This document shows positions 31,552-40,303 of a stretch of 43,661 bases of DNA, one piece after another. The stretch is from assembly GCA_014799465.1 (NCBI GenBank), contig JAAVHZ010000018.1:1-43661 (forward strand), given 5' to 3'. Source of the stretch: Lachnospiraceae bacterium. GTDB taxonomy: Bacteria > Bacillota > Clostridia > Lachnospirales > Lachnospiraceae. The position numbers were made by a program, and so were the translations under genes. Below the pieces are notes generated by a model. That model was not told the DNA's origin. It made no database searches and worked only from the letters and a program-made list of their open reading frames with translations. The first letter of the stretch is position 1, and each line of letters opens with the position of its first letter.

Positions 31552-34116
31552 TTATTCCTGATTATCATTCGGAACATCAGGATTATCGTTATTACTGTTT
31601 TCAGGATTTTCAGGATTTTCAGGATTATCAGGATTGTCCGGGTTATCCGGGTTATCAGGATTATCTCCGGAATTATCATCCTGATTCTCTTCATTTCCAT
31701 CTTCTCCATTCTCATTTTCTTCTGCGTCTGGGTTATCCTCATGAGATTTTGGACTGCCGGAGTGTACATTACACTGATCAGAAGGAACTGTGCCTTTGGA
31801 AAAATATTCAGTTCTTACATTTGATGAACCACATACTCCGTCGATTGCAAGTTTGTTGGAGGAAGAACATATCTGTGCAGTCACCACAGAGTCCGGCATC
31901 GGAAATCCGGGGTCTTCCGTATATCCTTTTACTTCGTCTATTCTTGTTACAATTTTGCTCCATAAAGTTTCGTGATAAGCAGTATTTGACAGCTTCTGAT
32001 TATTATCAAATCCTGACCATATGGTAGCAGTGAGATAAGGAGTATAACCTGAAAACCATATGTCATTATCATCAGAAGTTGTACCTGTTTTTCCTGATAC
32101 AGTCATATTAGGAACACGACACAATGTACCAGTACCTGATTTTACTACATCTTCCATTGCACTTGTAAGAAGCCATGCGGTGGAATCTTTTATTACGGAA
32201 TGAGTTTCTGGTGTATTTTCAAGAAGAATACGGCCTTTGTGGTCTAATACTTTTGTATAGAGTACAGGTTTTGTGTATACTCCGTTATTAGCTATGGAAG
32301 CATATGCAGCACACAGTTCAAGGTTTGTAACACCATAGGTTATGCCGCCAAGGGCAAGTGCCTGTCCTATATCAGATACTACTGAGCCGTTTTCAAGCGT
32401 CTTTTCTGTAATAAGAGTGGTGAATCCAAACTTTTCAAGGTATTCAAATCCAAGCTGCGGAGTAATATCAGTAATTATTTTTGAAGTTACAACATTCATG
32501 GAATCACGTATTCCGGCACGTACAGTAGAAGGTCCACGATAACTGTCACCCCACCAGTTGCTTACTTTTCTTCCATTTACATCATAGAATGGGGAATCAT
32601 CTACTAAGGATGCAAGTGTATATCCTGCGGTGTCCAGAGCAGGTGCATAAGTGGAAAGAACTTTAAAGCAGGAGCCTGGCTGTCTCATTGTATCAGTTGC
32701 ACGGTTCAGGGTAAGGCTGGCGGTTTTTTCTCCACGGCCACCTACAATAGCTTTTACATAGCCGGTCTTTTGATCCATTACGGTGAAAGAGACCTGAGGC
32801 TGCAATGTATATAAAATATTTTCCCCAAGGTCGGTGTCACCCTCGTTCCAGTATTCAGCTTTAAATGCTGCAACATAAGCATTAGCTTCTTCCGGGGAAG
32901 AAAATGTCAGGTTGAAATTAGAATCTCCTAACAGAGTTTTGTTAAAATATTCTATATCCGCTTCGGAATAATTGTTTACAGTACCATCACTATGTTGTAC
33001 TGACCATGCCCAGTTAATGGAGTAGTAGACTCTTGACGGGTAGTTATCAGGATTATTGCACTCCTCATCGCAGATTGTCTGAATTGCAGGATCCTGAGTT
33101 GTATAAATGCTTAATCCGCCACTATATAACGCATTATATGCCTGTGTTCTCGTGTACCCTTTTTGCTCTTGGAGGTCTTCAAGAATATCATCTATAAGAG
33201 CATCCACAAAATATGAATATGGGTTGGAAACGGAAGTATTTACGTTAATAGTCTGTATTCTTGAATATACATCATCATTAATTGCATCAGTATATTCATC
33301 CTGTGTAATATGGCCATTGGCAAGCATGTTGTCAAGTACTTTCTTTCTACGTTCAGCGTTTTTTTCAGGATACGAAACAGGATTGTACTTGTAAGGATTC
33401 TGTGTAATTGCGGCTATAACAGAAGCTTCTGAGAGATTTATCTCTGAAACATCTTTATTAAAATAGCGTTTTGATGCGGATTGTACACCCAGACAGTTTT
33501 GACCAAGGTTAATGGTATTCAGGTAACTTTCCAGTATGTAAGATTTTCTGGTGGCTTTTTCCAATTCAAGTGCAAGGTATTGCTCCTGAAACTTTCTTTT
33601 AAAAAGTTCGCCAAGAGAACTTTCGTTACCACCGTTAAATACATTATTTTTTAAGAGCTGCTGCGTAAGTGTACTGGCACCTTGAGAAAATTCTCTTGTA
33701 GTTATGGCTATAAAGCCGGCACGGATTATTCCTTTCAGGTCAATCCCATTATGTTCATAAAAACGTTCGTCTTCAATATCTATAAATGCATATTGCAGAC
33801 ATTTAGGAATATCATCTATGGTCACGGATTCTCTGTTTGAACCGGACTGGACAAGTTTTGTTACCGGATTTTCCTCACAATCATATACAGTAGTAGAATA
33901 TCCAGATGGAGCAATATTAATGTCATCAACTGAAGGCGATGAGTCAATTATTCCATGAATCATTCCAAATCCTCCGAAAGCGACAGTAATTACAACTGCA
34001 ACTACAAAAAATATTATAAATTTAAAAGAATTAACACAAAATTTTGTAGTAAGCTTTCGGGACGAAGAATTAAGCGATTTACGTTTCTCAACGGATTTAT
34101 CATAACTAAAGTTCAT
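31552..34116 (-). CDS. Class A penicillin-binding protein with acidic repeat tail
   Basis: This bifunctional peptidoglycan enzyme polymerises glycan strands and crosslinks peptides at the outer membrane face. The protein of about 854 aa has a basic cytoplasmic N-terminus and one membrane helix (about 32-54). A GT51 domain follows with catalytic E115 in IEDERFYEHNG and GASTLTQQLLKN. The transpeptidase domain has nucleophile S482 in GSCFK, SMN near 539 and KTGTT near 676. An acidic low-complexity tail (about 785-854) contains NPD/NPE tripeptides. AAGAAGG precedes ATG 34116; the frame also opens at TTG 34134. It is a PBP1-type housekeeping enzyme; the tail is unusual in being so long and negatively charged. 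Confidence 0.93.
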   Translation of the reverse strand: MNFSYDKSVEKRKSLNSSSRKLTTKFCVNSFKFIIFFVVAVVITVAFGGFGMIHGIIDSSPSVDDINIAPSGYSTTVYDCEENPVTKLVQSGSNRESVTIDDIPKCLQYAFIDIEDERFYEHNGIDLKGIIRAGFIAITTREFSQGASTLTQQLLKNNVFNGGNESSLGELFKRKFQEQYLALELEKATRKSYILESYLNTINLGQNCLGVQSASKRYFNKDVSEINLSEASVIAAITQNPYKYNPVSYPEKNAERRKKVLDNMLANGHITQDEYTDAINDDVYSRIQTINVNTSVSNPYSYFVDALIDDILEDLQEQKGYTRTQAYNALYSGGLSIYTTQDPAIQTICDEECNNPDNYPSRVYYSINWAWSVQHSDGTVNNYSEADIEYFNKTLLGDSNFNLTFSSPEEANAYVAAFKAEYWNEGDTDLGENILYTLQPQVSFTVMDQKTGYVKAIVGGRGEKTASLTLNRATDTMRQPGSCFKVLSTYAPALDTAGYTLASLVDDSPFYDVNGRKVSNWWGDSYRGPSTVRAGIRDSMNVVTSKIITDITPQLGFEYLEKFGFTTLITEKTLENGSVVSDIGQALALGGITYGVTNLELCAAYASIANNGVYTKPVLYTKVLDHKGRILLENTPETHSVIKDSTAWLLTSAMEDVVKSGTGTLCRVPNMTVSGKTGTTSDDNDIWFSGYTPYLTATIWSGFDNNQKLSNTAYHETLWSKIVTRIDEVKGYTEDPGFPMPDSVVTAQICSSSNKLAIDGVCGSSNVRTEYFSKGTVPSDQCNVHSGSPKSHEDNPDAEENENGEDGNEENQDDNSGDNPDNPDNPDNPDNPENPENPENSNNDNPDVPNDNQE
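31600..31669 (-). repeat. 9-base tandem repeats encoding NPD/NPE tripeptides
   Basis: Seven or so units of 9 bases (plus-strand form TCAGGATTA or TCCGGGTTA) encode the NPD/NPE tail of the PBP. The near-identity of units suggests length variation between strains. Plus-strand frames here are only shadows. Confidence 0.8.
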
Positions 34117-34182
34117 TAAAAAACCTTCTTTCAAAAAATCATAAATATCAGTCTATGGCATATTGTCCGACTGTAAAGTTTA

Positions 34183-34191
34183 TTATATCAA
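34183..34191 (-). promoter_or_regulatory. Extended -10 promoter for the PBP gene
   Basis: On the minus strand TGATATAAT (TATAAT at 34183-34188) is an extended -10 about 70 bases before the PBP start. The -35 is poor (CTTTAT at 18 bases). Confidence 0.4.
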
Positions 34192-34198
34192 AAAGATT

Positions 34199-34229
34199 TT
34201 GGTAAATAAAGTTAAATATATGTTACAAT
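34199..34229 (+). promoter_or_regulatory. Promoter candidate for the YigZ gene
   Basis: TACAAT (34224-34229) preceded by TGT forms an extended -10. TTGGTA (34199-34204) is a possible -35 at 19 bases. It overlaps the divergent PBP promoter region. Confidence 0.4.
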
Positions 34230-34281
34230 CTATATATTAGCCTTAAAAGAGCATTTTATTCAAAGGAGATGAAGAAAAAGT

Positions 34282-34938
34282 ATGGCAGATATGATATTAA
34301 TAAAACCCGAAGAAGGAGAATATGAAGAAAAAAAATCAAAATTTATTGCCCATATAAACAGTATAAATTCAGAACAGGAGGCAGCAGAGTATATTGCTGA
34401 AATAAAGAAGAAGTATTGGGATGCAAGGCATAACTGCTATGCCTACATACTTGGAAGCAATAATGAGATACAACGGTTCAGTGATGATGGTGAGCCGGGA
34501 GGAACTGCCGGAAAGCCTATTCTTGATGTGCTGGTAAATTCAGGACTTCACAATGTAATAATAGTAGTTACAAGATATTTCGGAGGTGTGCTTTTAGGGA
34601 CAGGGGGGCTTGTAAGAGCTTATCAGAAGTCATCGGCAGATGCGGTAGCAAAGAGCGTAACTGCCGAAAAGAAAAAAGGAGTGGAAACAGAAGTATCTGT
34701 AGAATATTCAATAGTTGGGAAACTGCAGTATATTGCTTCTGAATTAGGTGTATTTCAACTGGATGCTGTTTATGAAGAAAACGTAAAATTTAAATTTCTG
34801 ATACCTGAAAATGTGTATGAAAAATTTTGTGAAAGCGTTATGGAGGCATCTTCAGCAAATGCCATAATAAATAAAAACACCACCATTTATTATGGAATAA
34901 ATGATGGTGTTCCGATTATAGATAATACTCATCAGTAA
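34282..34938 (+). CDS. YigZ/IMPACT family protein
   Basis: The 218-aa protein has the family N-terminal domain with KKSKFIAHINSINSEQEAAEYI, DARHNCYAYILG, DDGEPGGTAGKPIL and VTRYFGGVLLGTGGLVRAY, plus a C-terminal DUF1949-type ferredoxin-like domain. YigZ relatives are found in most bacteria; the eukaryotic homologue IMPACT modulates translation control by Gcn2, and the bacterial role is unsettled. The only in-frame ATG near AAAGGAG is 34282, spaced 13 bases. Its last 23 bases overlap the end of the convergent PAP2 gene. Confidence 0.93.
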   Translation: MADMILIKPEEGEYEEKKSKFIAHINSINSEQEAAEYIAEIKKKYWDARHNCYAYILGSNNEIQRFSDDGEPGGTAGKPILDVLVNSGLHNVIIVVTRYFGGVLLGTGGLVRAYQKSSADAVAKSVTAEKKKGVETEVSVEYSIVGKLQYIASELGVFQLDAVYEENVKFKFLIPENVYEKFCESVMEASSANAIINKNTTIYYGINDGVPIIDNTHQ

Positions 34939-35836
34939 AACATTTTTTTATAAATATAGGATAAATGCATACTATAAATAGTAATAAAATCATATTTGAT
35001 ATAAAGTATGCAGGAAGGAATCCGTTTAATAATGTATTTGTTATAAGTTTAAATATATAATTTAGCAGTATCAGTATAATAAGACCAATGACATATTTTA
35101 ATATCTGAAAAGGCAGGGTAGTGGCATTCTCATTAAAACAAATGTACTTTCTTTCAATTAACCATCCAATAAGAAAGCCGAATGCCGCACCTGAACTTTT
35201 AATCACGTCAATAAGATTTTTAGTTATTATATCAGGTACATTTAAATATACATAAACACATGTTCCTATGGCAGCCATAGGCAGCAAAAACAATAAAACA
35301 AGAAGTACGGACAAGTGGTTATAGTCAACGGAATAATTCTCTCCATAGTAGTATATAAAAACGGATATTGTAAGTGTCAGTAAAAATGAGACAATTACAT
35401 CTGTTGGAGTGTGGACACCGAGATACATTCTTGAAAACATTACAAGAAATATAACCAAAAAACAAAGTATTTTAATTGCACGTTTGTTTGATTTAAATGC
35501 CAATGCAGAGTATAATGCAGTAACATTTTGCGTATGTCCGCTTGGGAAGGAATATCCGGTAGCAGACTTTCTTGCCGCTTCCACAATATGGAATGAAGGA
35601 TCTTTTATCCATGGTCTTGGAATCCGAAATATTATTTTTGTAGTTTGTATCATTAAACCGGATATTACATACAATATTCCAAGTCTGTAGGCAAACTTTT
35701 TATCTATGCACCAGAATATCAGGCAGAAGATGGCGATAAACACCGTTCCTTTACCCAATACGGAAAGTGCGAGATTTATCCATGTTAAAATAGGGGTACG
35801 AATATTTGTTAAAAGGTTGAGAATTTCCATATCCAT
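34916..35836 (-). CDS. PAP2-family membrane phosphatase
   Basis: The integral membrane enzyme of about 306 aa has the three acid-phosphatase motifs: KIIFRIPRP, YSFPSGHTQNVTAL and SRMYLGVHTPTDV. It has about eight helices, longer than minimal PAP2 proteins, with an extra C-terminal membrane half. Likely substrates are lipid pyrophosphates or phosphatidic acid-type lipids on the outer membrane face. AAGGAG lies 7 bases before the ATG at 35836, while the ATG at 35842 is too close. It follows typA after 28 bases on the minus strand and may share its transcript. The 3' end overlaps the YigZ gene by 23 bases. Confidence 0.88.
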   Translation of the reverse strand: MDMEILNLLTNIRTPILTWINLALSVLGKGTVFIAIFCLIFWCIDKKFAYRLGILYVISGLMIQTTKIIFRIPRPWIKDPSFHIVEAARKSATGYSFPSGHTQNVTALYSALAFKSNKRAIKILCFLVIFLVMFSRMYLGVHTPTDVIVSFLLTLTISVFIYYYGENYSVDYNHLSVLLVLLFLLPMAAIGTCVYVYLNVPDIITKNLIDVIKSSGAAFGFLIGWLIERKYICFNENATTLPFQILKYVIGLIILILLNYIFKLITNTLLNGFLPAYFISNMILLLFIVCIYPIFIKKCFTDEYYL

Positions 35837-35864
35837 GAACATGCTCCTTCCAAGGCATTACAGT

Positions 35865-37700
35865 TTATTGGTTCTTATTAAATTTTGAACGTTTTCTCAT
35901 AGTAGGGTCAAGTATTTTTTTGCGTATTCTTAAACTCTCAGGTGTCACTTCCAGAAGTTCATCGGTATCTATATATTCAAGACACTGCTCAAGGCTTAGA
36001 ACTTTTTTTGGTACAAGTTTCAGGGCTTCATCAGAACCGGAAGAACGGGTATTGGTAAGATGTTTTGTTTTGCACACATTTACTTCAACATCTTCAGTCT
36101 TTCCGTTCTGACCGACTATCATACCGGAGTATACTTTTTCACCGGCACCTATGAATAGTGTACCTCTTTCCTGAGCATTAAACAAGCCATAAGTTATAGC
36201 TTCTCCTGCTTCAAATGCAATAAGAGAGCCTTGCTTTCTGTATTGTATATCTCCTTTGTAAGGACCATAATCATTAAATATTGTATTGATTATTCCATTT
36301 CCTTTTGTATCAGTCATAAATTCACCTCTGTATCCGATAAGACCTCTTGAAGGAATGGAAAATTCAAGTCTTGTATATCCACCTGATGCATTAGACATAT
36401 TAAGAAGTTCACCTTTTCTGGAACTTAGTTTTTCAATAACAGTTCCGGCAAATTCTTCCGGCACATCTACATACGCAAGTTCCATTGGCTCAAGTTTTTT
36501 ACCATTTTCATCTGTTTTAAAGAGTACTTCTGCTTTACTTACGGCAAACTCGTATCCTTCACGTCTCATATTTTCTATAAGCACGGAAAGGTGAAGTTCT
36601 CCACGTCCGGATACTTTGAAACTTTCGGTTGTTTCGGTTTCTTCCACACGGAGGCTTACATCAGTATTTAGTTCCCTGAAAAGTCTGTCACGTATATGTC
36701 TTGATGTGACAAATTTACCTTCCTGTCCTGCCAGTGGGCTGTCGTTTACCATAAACTGCATGGAAATAGTAGGTTCTGATATTTTCTGAAAAGGTATTGC
36801 TTCAGGATTGTCAGGAGAGCAGATGGTATCACCAATATGAATATCTGCAATTCCTGATATGGCAACAATAGAACCTATGGAAGCCTCTTTAACTTCAATC
36901 TTGTTAAGTCCGTCAAATTCATAGAGCTTGCTGATTTTTACTTTTTTCTTTTTATCCGGTTCATGGGCATTTACAAGCATGGCATCCTGATTAACTTTTA
37001 TCTTTCCGTTGTCAACCTTGCCAATTCCGATGCGCCCCACATATTCATTATAATCTATTGTACTTATAAGAATCTGTGTACCTGCATCAGGGTCACCTTC
37101 AGGAGCCGGAATGTATTTTAAAATAGTTTCAAATAGCGGAATCATGTTTTCCGGTGAATCATCGAGTTCAAGTATTGCGTGCCCTGCTTTTGCGGATGCA
37201 AAAACAAATGGGCAGTCAAGCTGTTCATCAGATGCATCAAGTTCTATGAAAAGTTCAAGAACTTCATCAATAACTTCCATAGGACGGGCTTCAGGCCTGT
37301 CTATTTTATTAATACATACTATTACCGGAAGATTAAGCTCTAATGCTTTTTTAAGGACAAATTTAGTCTGAGGCATTGAGCCTTCAAATGCATCAACAAC
37401 AAGTATTACACCATTAACCATTTTAAGTACACGCTCAACTTCACCGCCAAAATCAGCATGTCCCGGTGTGTCTATTATATTAATTTTTGTATCGTTATAA
37501 TATACTGCTGTATTTTTAGAGAGAATTGTAATACCGCGTTCACGCTCAATATCATTAGAATCCATTACACGCTCAGCGACCTCCTGATTTTCTCTGAATA
37601 CACCGCTTTGTTTTAATAATTCGTCAACAAGAGTTGTTTTTCCGTGGTCAACATGTGCAATAATAGCAACATTACGGACATCTTCTCTTTTGGTTTTCAT
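35865..37700 (-). CDS. typA: Translational GTPase TypA/BipA
   Basis: This is a ribosome-associated GTPase involved in 50S assembly, low-temperature growth and stress. The 611-aa protein has all elongation-factor GTPase motifs: [15 protein letters not shown], the switch I region with [20 protein letters not shown] and [10 protein letters not shown]. These are followed by domain II, a domain V-like region and the BipA-specific C-terminal domain ([15 protein letters not shown]). Length is standard. It is transcribed from the minus strand, upstream of the PAP2 gene. Confidence 0.96.
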   Translation of the reverse strand: MKTKREDVRNVAIIAHVDHGKTTLVDELLKQSGVFRENQEVAERVMDSNDIERERGITILSKNTAVYYNDTKINIIDTPGHADFGGEVERVLKMVNGVILVVDAFEGSMPQTKFVLKKALELNLPVIVCINKIDRPEARPMEVIDEVLELFIELDASDEQLDCPFVFASAKAGHAILELDDSPENMIPLFETILKYIPAPEGDPDAGTQILISTIDYNEYVGRIGIGKVDNGKIKVNQDAMLVNAHEPDKKKKVKISKLYEFDGLNKIEVKEASIGSIVAISGIADIHIGDTICSPDNPEAIPFQKISEPTISMQFMVNDSPLAGQEGKFVTSRHIRDRLFRELNTDVSLRVEETETTESFKVSGRGELHLSVLIENMRREGYEFAVSKAEVLFKTDENGKKLEPMELAYVDVPEEFAGTVIEKLSSRKGELLNMSNASGGYTRLEFSIPSRGLIGYRGEFMTDTKGNGIINTIFNDYGPYKGDIQYRKQGSLIAFEAGEAITYGLFNAQERGTLFIGAGEKVYSGMIVGQNGKTEDVEVNVCKTKHLTNTRSSGSDEALKLVPKKVLSLEQCLEYIDTDELLEVTPESLRIRKKILDPTMRKRSKFNKNQ

Positions 37701-37789
37701 AATAAAGCCTCCAACTATGTGATATTAAAATAACATTAGTACAGTTTATCATACTTTATATAAAATTCAAGGTATATAGTAAAAAAATT

Positions 37790-38425
37790 TTAATATCCAA
37801 GAGTTTCATTAATAAGGATAATTTTTATCCTTCCTTTTATACGTGAAGTTCTTGTTACAACAAGATGACAGCACATACAGTCATCCGACATACAGTCACC
37901 GCATTTTCCAAGTACTTTGCATGGAGTATTGCAGTCAAGGCGTATTGCGTTAGGAGGGGCAGCAATATTACGAATTCTGTTTACCGCTTCATTTATATCA
38001 TATGATATTTTATTAATACCTGCCACAACGATAACAGACTTAGGACCTGTTATAAGACAGGCTACCCGGTTGCCATTGCCATCAATATTCACAAGTTCCC
38101 CATCCATTGTAATGGCATTGCTGCTCATAAGAAATACATCACTCATAACATGTTTTGCATACATTTCCCTTTGCTCCTCAGGAGTTTTTGCAGTAGAGCG
38201 GTCTAAGAGATTATAGCTGCCGGATTTAAGCATTTCAAATATACCGGTTTCTTTTAAAGTCTCAGAACCTCCCCATGCCACTGATGAGTTATCAGGGATA
38301 AGAGTTTTTATTAATTCTACGGCTTCATCACAGTTCCGGCAGTAGTATCCGTCAAAACCTCTTGTTTTAAATTTATCAATAATACCGTTGGATAATAGTT
38401 CATTTGCTGATTTTTTAGGTTTCAT
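37790..38425 (-). CDS. LUD-domain protein (LutC/YkgG-like)
   Basis: The 211-aa protein has the LUD core: SVAWGGSETLKETGIFEMLK, DVFLMSSNAITMDGELVNIDGNGNRV and GPKSVIVVAGINKI. It ends in a cysteine-rich segment with CNTPC, GKCGDC and DCMCC. LutC-type proteins act in lactate oxidation with LutA and LutB, but stand-alone LUD proteins with a cysteine tail are common in Clostridia and may bind a metal or Fe-S centre. The frame begins at TTG 38443, but GGGAGG before ATG 38425 sets the start. No lutA or lutB is nearby, so a role in lactate use is not supported by context. Confidence 0.85.
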   Translation of the reverse strand: MKPKKSANELLSNGIIDKFKTRGFDGYYCRNCDEAVELIKTLIPDNSSVAWGGSETLKETGIFEMLKSGSYNLLDRSTAKTPEEQREMYAKHVMSDVFLMSSNAITMDGELVNIDGNGNRVACLITGPKSVIVVAGINKISYDINEAVNRIRNIAAPPNAIRLDCNTPCKVLGKCGDCMSDDCMCCHLVVTRTSRIKGRIKIILINETLGY

Positions 38426-38692
38426 GTTAAATAATCCTCCCAATTTTTAAATTTTTAGTGTATAATAATGTGTAAGTTCAAAAGATAAAAAGAAGTTTAC
38501 GACATTTTTCTACATTGTATCACCAATTTTATTGAAAATCAAAGAAAAAAAAGTTAAAAGATACTTCTCAAATCAATCTAAATAATGTACAATGCTTTCC
38601 GTAATGTAGTTCTAATATTTAATTGCGGAACGTAAACATTACTATAGATAAGTTTATCTAAAGAACATTTAAAAATGAAGGGAGAAATACAA

Positions 38693-39319
38693 ATGGTAGA
38701 TAAGGTAATTGAAAACAACAGAGTCAGCATTTTAGGAGAAATTGTATCTGAGTTCAGATTCAGTCATGAGGTATTTGGAGAAGGCTTCTATATCGTAGAT
38801 GTGGCAGTGAGCAGACTGAGTGATATGTATGATACTATTCCTCTTATGGTTTCGGAAAGGCTGGTAGATGTTACACAGAATCTTACGGGCAAATTAGTGG
38901 AGGCATCAGGACAGTTCCGTTCCTATAACAGACATGAAGGTACAAAGAATAAACTTGTTCTTTCTATATTTGTAAGGGAATGGCAGTTGGTTGAGGAGAA
39001 TCTTGAAGCAGGAAAAACCAATCAGATATTTCTTGATGGATTTGTATGTAAGGCACCGGTGTACCGGAAAACACCTCTTGGAAGAGAAATATCAGATTTA
39101 CTTATAGCCGTAAACAGACCATATGGTAAATCAGATTATATTCCATGTATAGCATGGGGCAGAAATGCAAGATTTGCATCCACATTTGAAGTAGGAGGAA
39201 GAATTCAGATATGGGGCAGAGTGCAGAGTAGAGATTATGTAAAGAAGATTAATGAAGAAGAGACAGAGAAGCATACGGCATATGAGGTGTCTGTAAGTAA
39301 GCTTGAATATGTAGAATAG
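38693..39319 (+). CDS. Single-stranded-DNA-binding-like protein with two OB folds
   Basis: The 208-aa protein appears to have two OB-fold modules: residues about 5-105 (NNRVSILGEIVSEFRFSHEV, LVEASGQFRSY) and about 110-208 (NQIFLDGFVCKAPVYRKTPLG, REISDLLIAVNRPYGKSDYI, CIAWGRNARFASTFEVGGRI). The second module is the closer match to SSB/PriB. It lacks the acidic DDDIPF-like tip of typical SSB. AAGGGAG lies 8 bases before ATG 38693; ATG 38675 is also in frame. It is probably an accessory SSB in recombination or replication. A normal ssb gene would be expected elsewhere in the genome. Confidence 0.75.
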   Translation: MVDKVIENNRVSILGEIVSEFRFSHEVFGEGFYIVDVAVSRLSDMYDTIPLMVSERLVDVTQNLTGKLVEASGQFRSYNRHEGTKNKLVLSIFVREWQLVEENLEAGKTNQIFLDGFVCKAPVYRKTPLGREISDLLIAVNRPYGKSDYIPCIAWGRNARFASTFEVGGRIQIWGRVQSRDYVKKINEEETEKHTAYEVSVSKLEYVE

Positions 39320-39365
39320 GGTATAAGAGTTCAGATATTTATAATACTTATAAATTAGTTAAATC

Positions 39366-39394
39366 TTGCAAAATATTGTATATTTTGTTATTAT
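39366..39394 (+). promoter_or_regulatory. Promoter of the corrinoid adenosyltransferase gene
   Basis: TTGCAA (39366-39371), a 17-base spacer and TATTAT (39389-39394). The roughly 95-base leader has a hairpin closed by GGAGC/GCTCC with an inner TTACAT/ATGTAA stem (about 39443-39479) that ends just before the ribosome site. Confidence 0.5.
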
Positions 39395-39494
39395 ATACTG
39401 TATATTAAGATGCCGGGTGAACCGGATTCTATATAGTATATGAGGAGCATGATTTTAATTTACATTTTATGTAAGCTCCGATATGGAGGTAAGA

Positions 39495-39986
39495 ATGGAC
39501 GAAGGATATGTACAGATATTTTGTGGTAAAGGTGATGGAAAGTCATCCGCAGCCATTGGTAAAGGTATTTTTTCTGCAATAGAGGGAAAGCAGGTTATTA
39601 TCATACAGTTCATGAAGGAAAAAGATATAGATGAGGCAGCTTTTTTTCATCAGCTTGAGCCTCAGATAAAGCTTTTCAGATTTCAGAAAATGGATATAAG
39701 TTTTGAAGAAATGAATGAACAGGAAAAGACGGATGAAATTACTAATATAAGAAACGGTTTATGCTATGCAAAAAAAGTTCTTACCACAGGTGAATGCGAT
39801 GTCCTTATACTTGATGAAGCTCTGGGACTTATAGATGAAGGTATAATATGCATGGATGAGATTATGCAGGTTATATGTGCAAGAACCGAATATCAGACAA
39901 TATTTCTTACTGGAATAAATCTTCCGGATGAATTAAAAGAGTATGTTAATGCCGTATCTGTTATTGAAACGCAAATTATGGATTGA
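39495..39986 (+). CDS. Corrinoid (cobalamin) adenosyltransferase, CobA/BtuR type
   Basis: It transfers the 5'-deoxyadenosyl group of ATP to cob(I)alamin or corrinoid precursors to make adenosylcobalamin. The 163-aa protein has the P-loop of the CobA/CobO/BtuR class, IFCGKGDGKSSAAIGKG (near 6-22), and the family segments VIIIQFMKEK and DVLILDEALGLIDEG. GGAGG sits 5 bases before ATG 39495, so ATG 39483 is not the start. Stop codon TGA lies within the TTGACA of the next promoter. No other cobalamin genes are nearby, which fits a salvage enzyme. Confidence 0.9.
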   Translation: MDEGYVQIFCGKGDGKSSAAIGKGIFSAIEGKQVIIIQFMKEKDIDEAAFFHQLEPQIKLFRFQKMDISFEEMNEQEKTDEITNIRNGLCYAKKVLTTGECDVLILDEALGLIDEGIICMDEIMQVICARTEYQTIFLTGINLPDELKEYVNAVSVIETQIMD

Positions 39987-40011
39987 CAATGCCATATATT
40001 GGTGTTATTAT
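39983..40011 (+). promoter_or_regulatory. Promoter of the lysine riboswitch-dapAB transcript
   Basis: TTGACA (39983-39988), a 17-base spacer and TATTAT (40006-40011) preceded by TGT. The -35 overlaps the stop codon of the adenosyltransferase gene. The transcript would start just before the riboswitch. Confidence 0.7.
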
Positions 40012-40029
40012 CACCATAGATAATTAAAT

Positions 40030-40203
40030 AGCATAAGTAGAGGTTGCGTCTTAAAAGAGTACTCCGAAGGATGTGTCAGGCACAGATGAATCCGGATGAA
40101 AGGGTAAGATGCCGAAAGAAAGTATTTGCTGGGATGCTTTCTTGGGTATATGGTGAATAACCATATAACTGTCATCTTTTTTAGATGGAGGGCTGCTTTG
40201 GAG
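40030..40203 (+). ncRNA. Lysine riboswitch (L box)
   Basis: Conserved L-box blocks occur in the right order: GTAGAGGTTGCG (40036), AGAGTACT, GGATGAAAGGG, GATGCCGAAAG, TTGCTGGG, ACTGTCATC and GATGGAGGGCTGC (about 40184-40196), with helix loops between. It lies between a strong promoter and a terminator, directly upstream of dapA, a lysine-pathway gene. Known members bind lysine and favour the terminator, lowering dap expression. This identification rests on motif order by eye, but is strongly supported by context. Confidence 0.9.
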
Positions 40204-40218
40204 AGTTTGGAACTTTAT

Positions 40219-40250
40219 GAGCCGGTCTTTTCACCGGCTCTTGTTTTTTA
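40219..40250 (+). terminator. Riboswitch-controlled terminator
   Basis: GAGCCGGT (40219-40226) pairs perfectly with ACCGGCTC (40233-40240) and is followed by TTGTTTTTT. It is 54 bases before the dapA start and is the expression platform of the lysine riboswitch. Confidence 0.9.
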
Positions 40251-40303
40251 GTATACCAAAAGAATTTGGTTTAGTCGGCATATGTCGGCAGATTGGAGGA
40301 AAT

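Noticed and set aside
31543-32027. Plus-strand frames over the PBP tail (Ile/Arg-rich and Asp/Tyr/Gln-rich repeats)
   Set aside because: They mirror the 9-base NPD/NPE repeats of the minus-strand PBP gene and lack starts with SD sites.
39395-39494. Cobalamin riboswitch upstream of the adenosyltransferase gene
   Set aside because: The leader is only about 95 bases and lacks the conserved B12-box; only simple hairpins are present.
40217-40303. N-terminal 29-residue extension of DapA
   Set aside because: It begins inside the riboswitch terminator and has no SD; ATG 40304 after TTGGAGG gives the family N-terminus.
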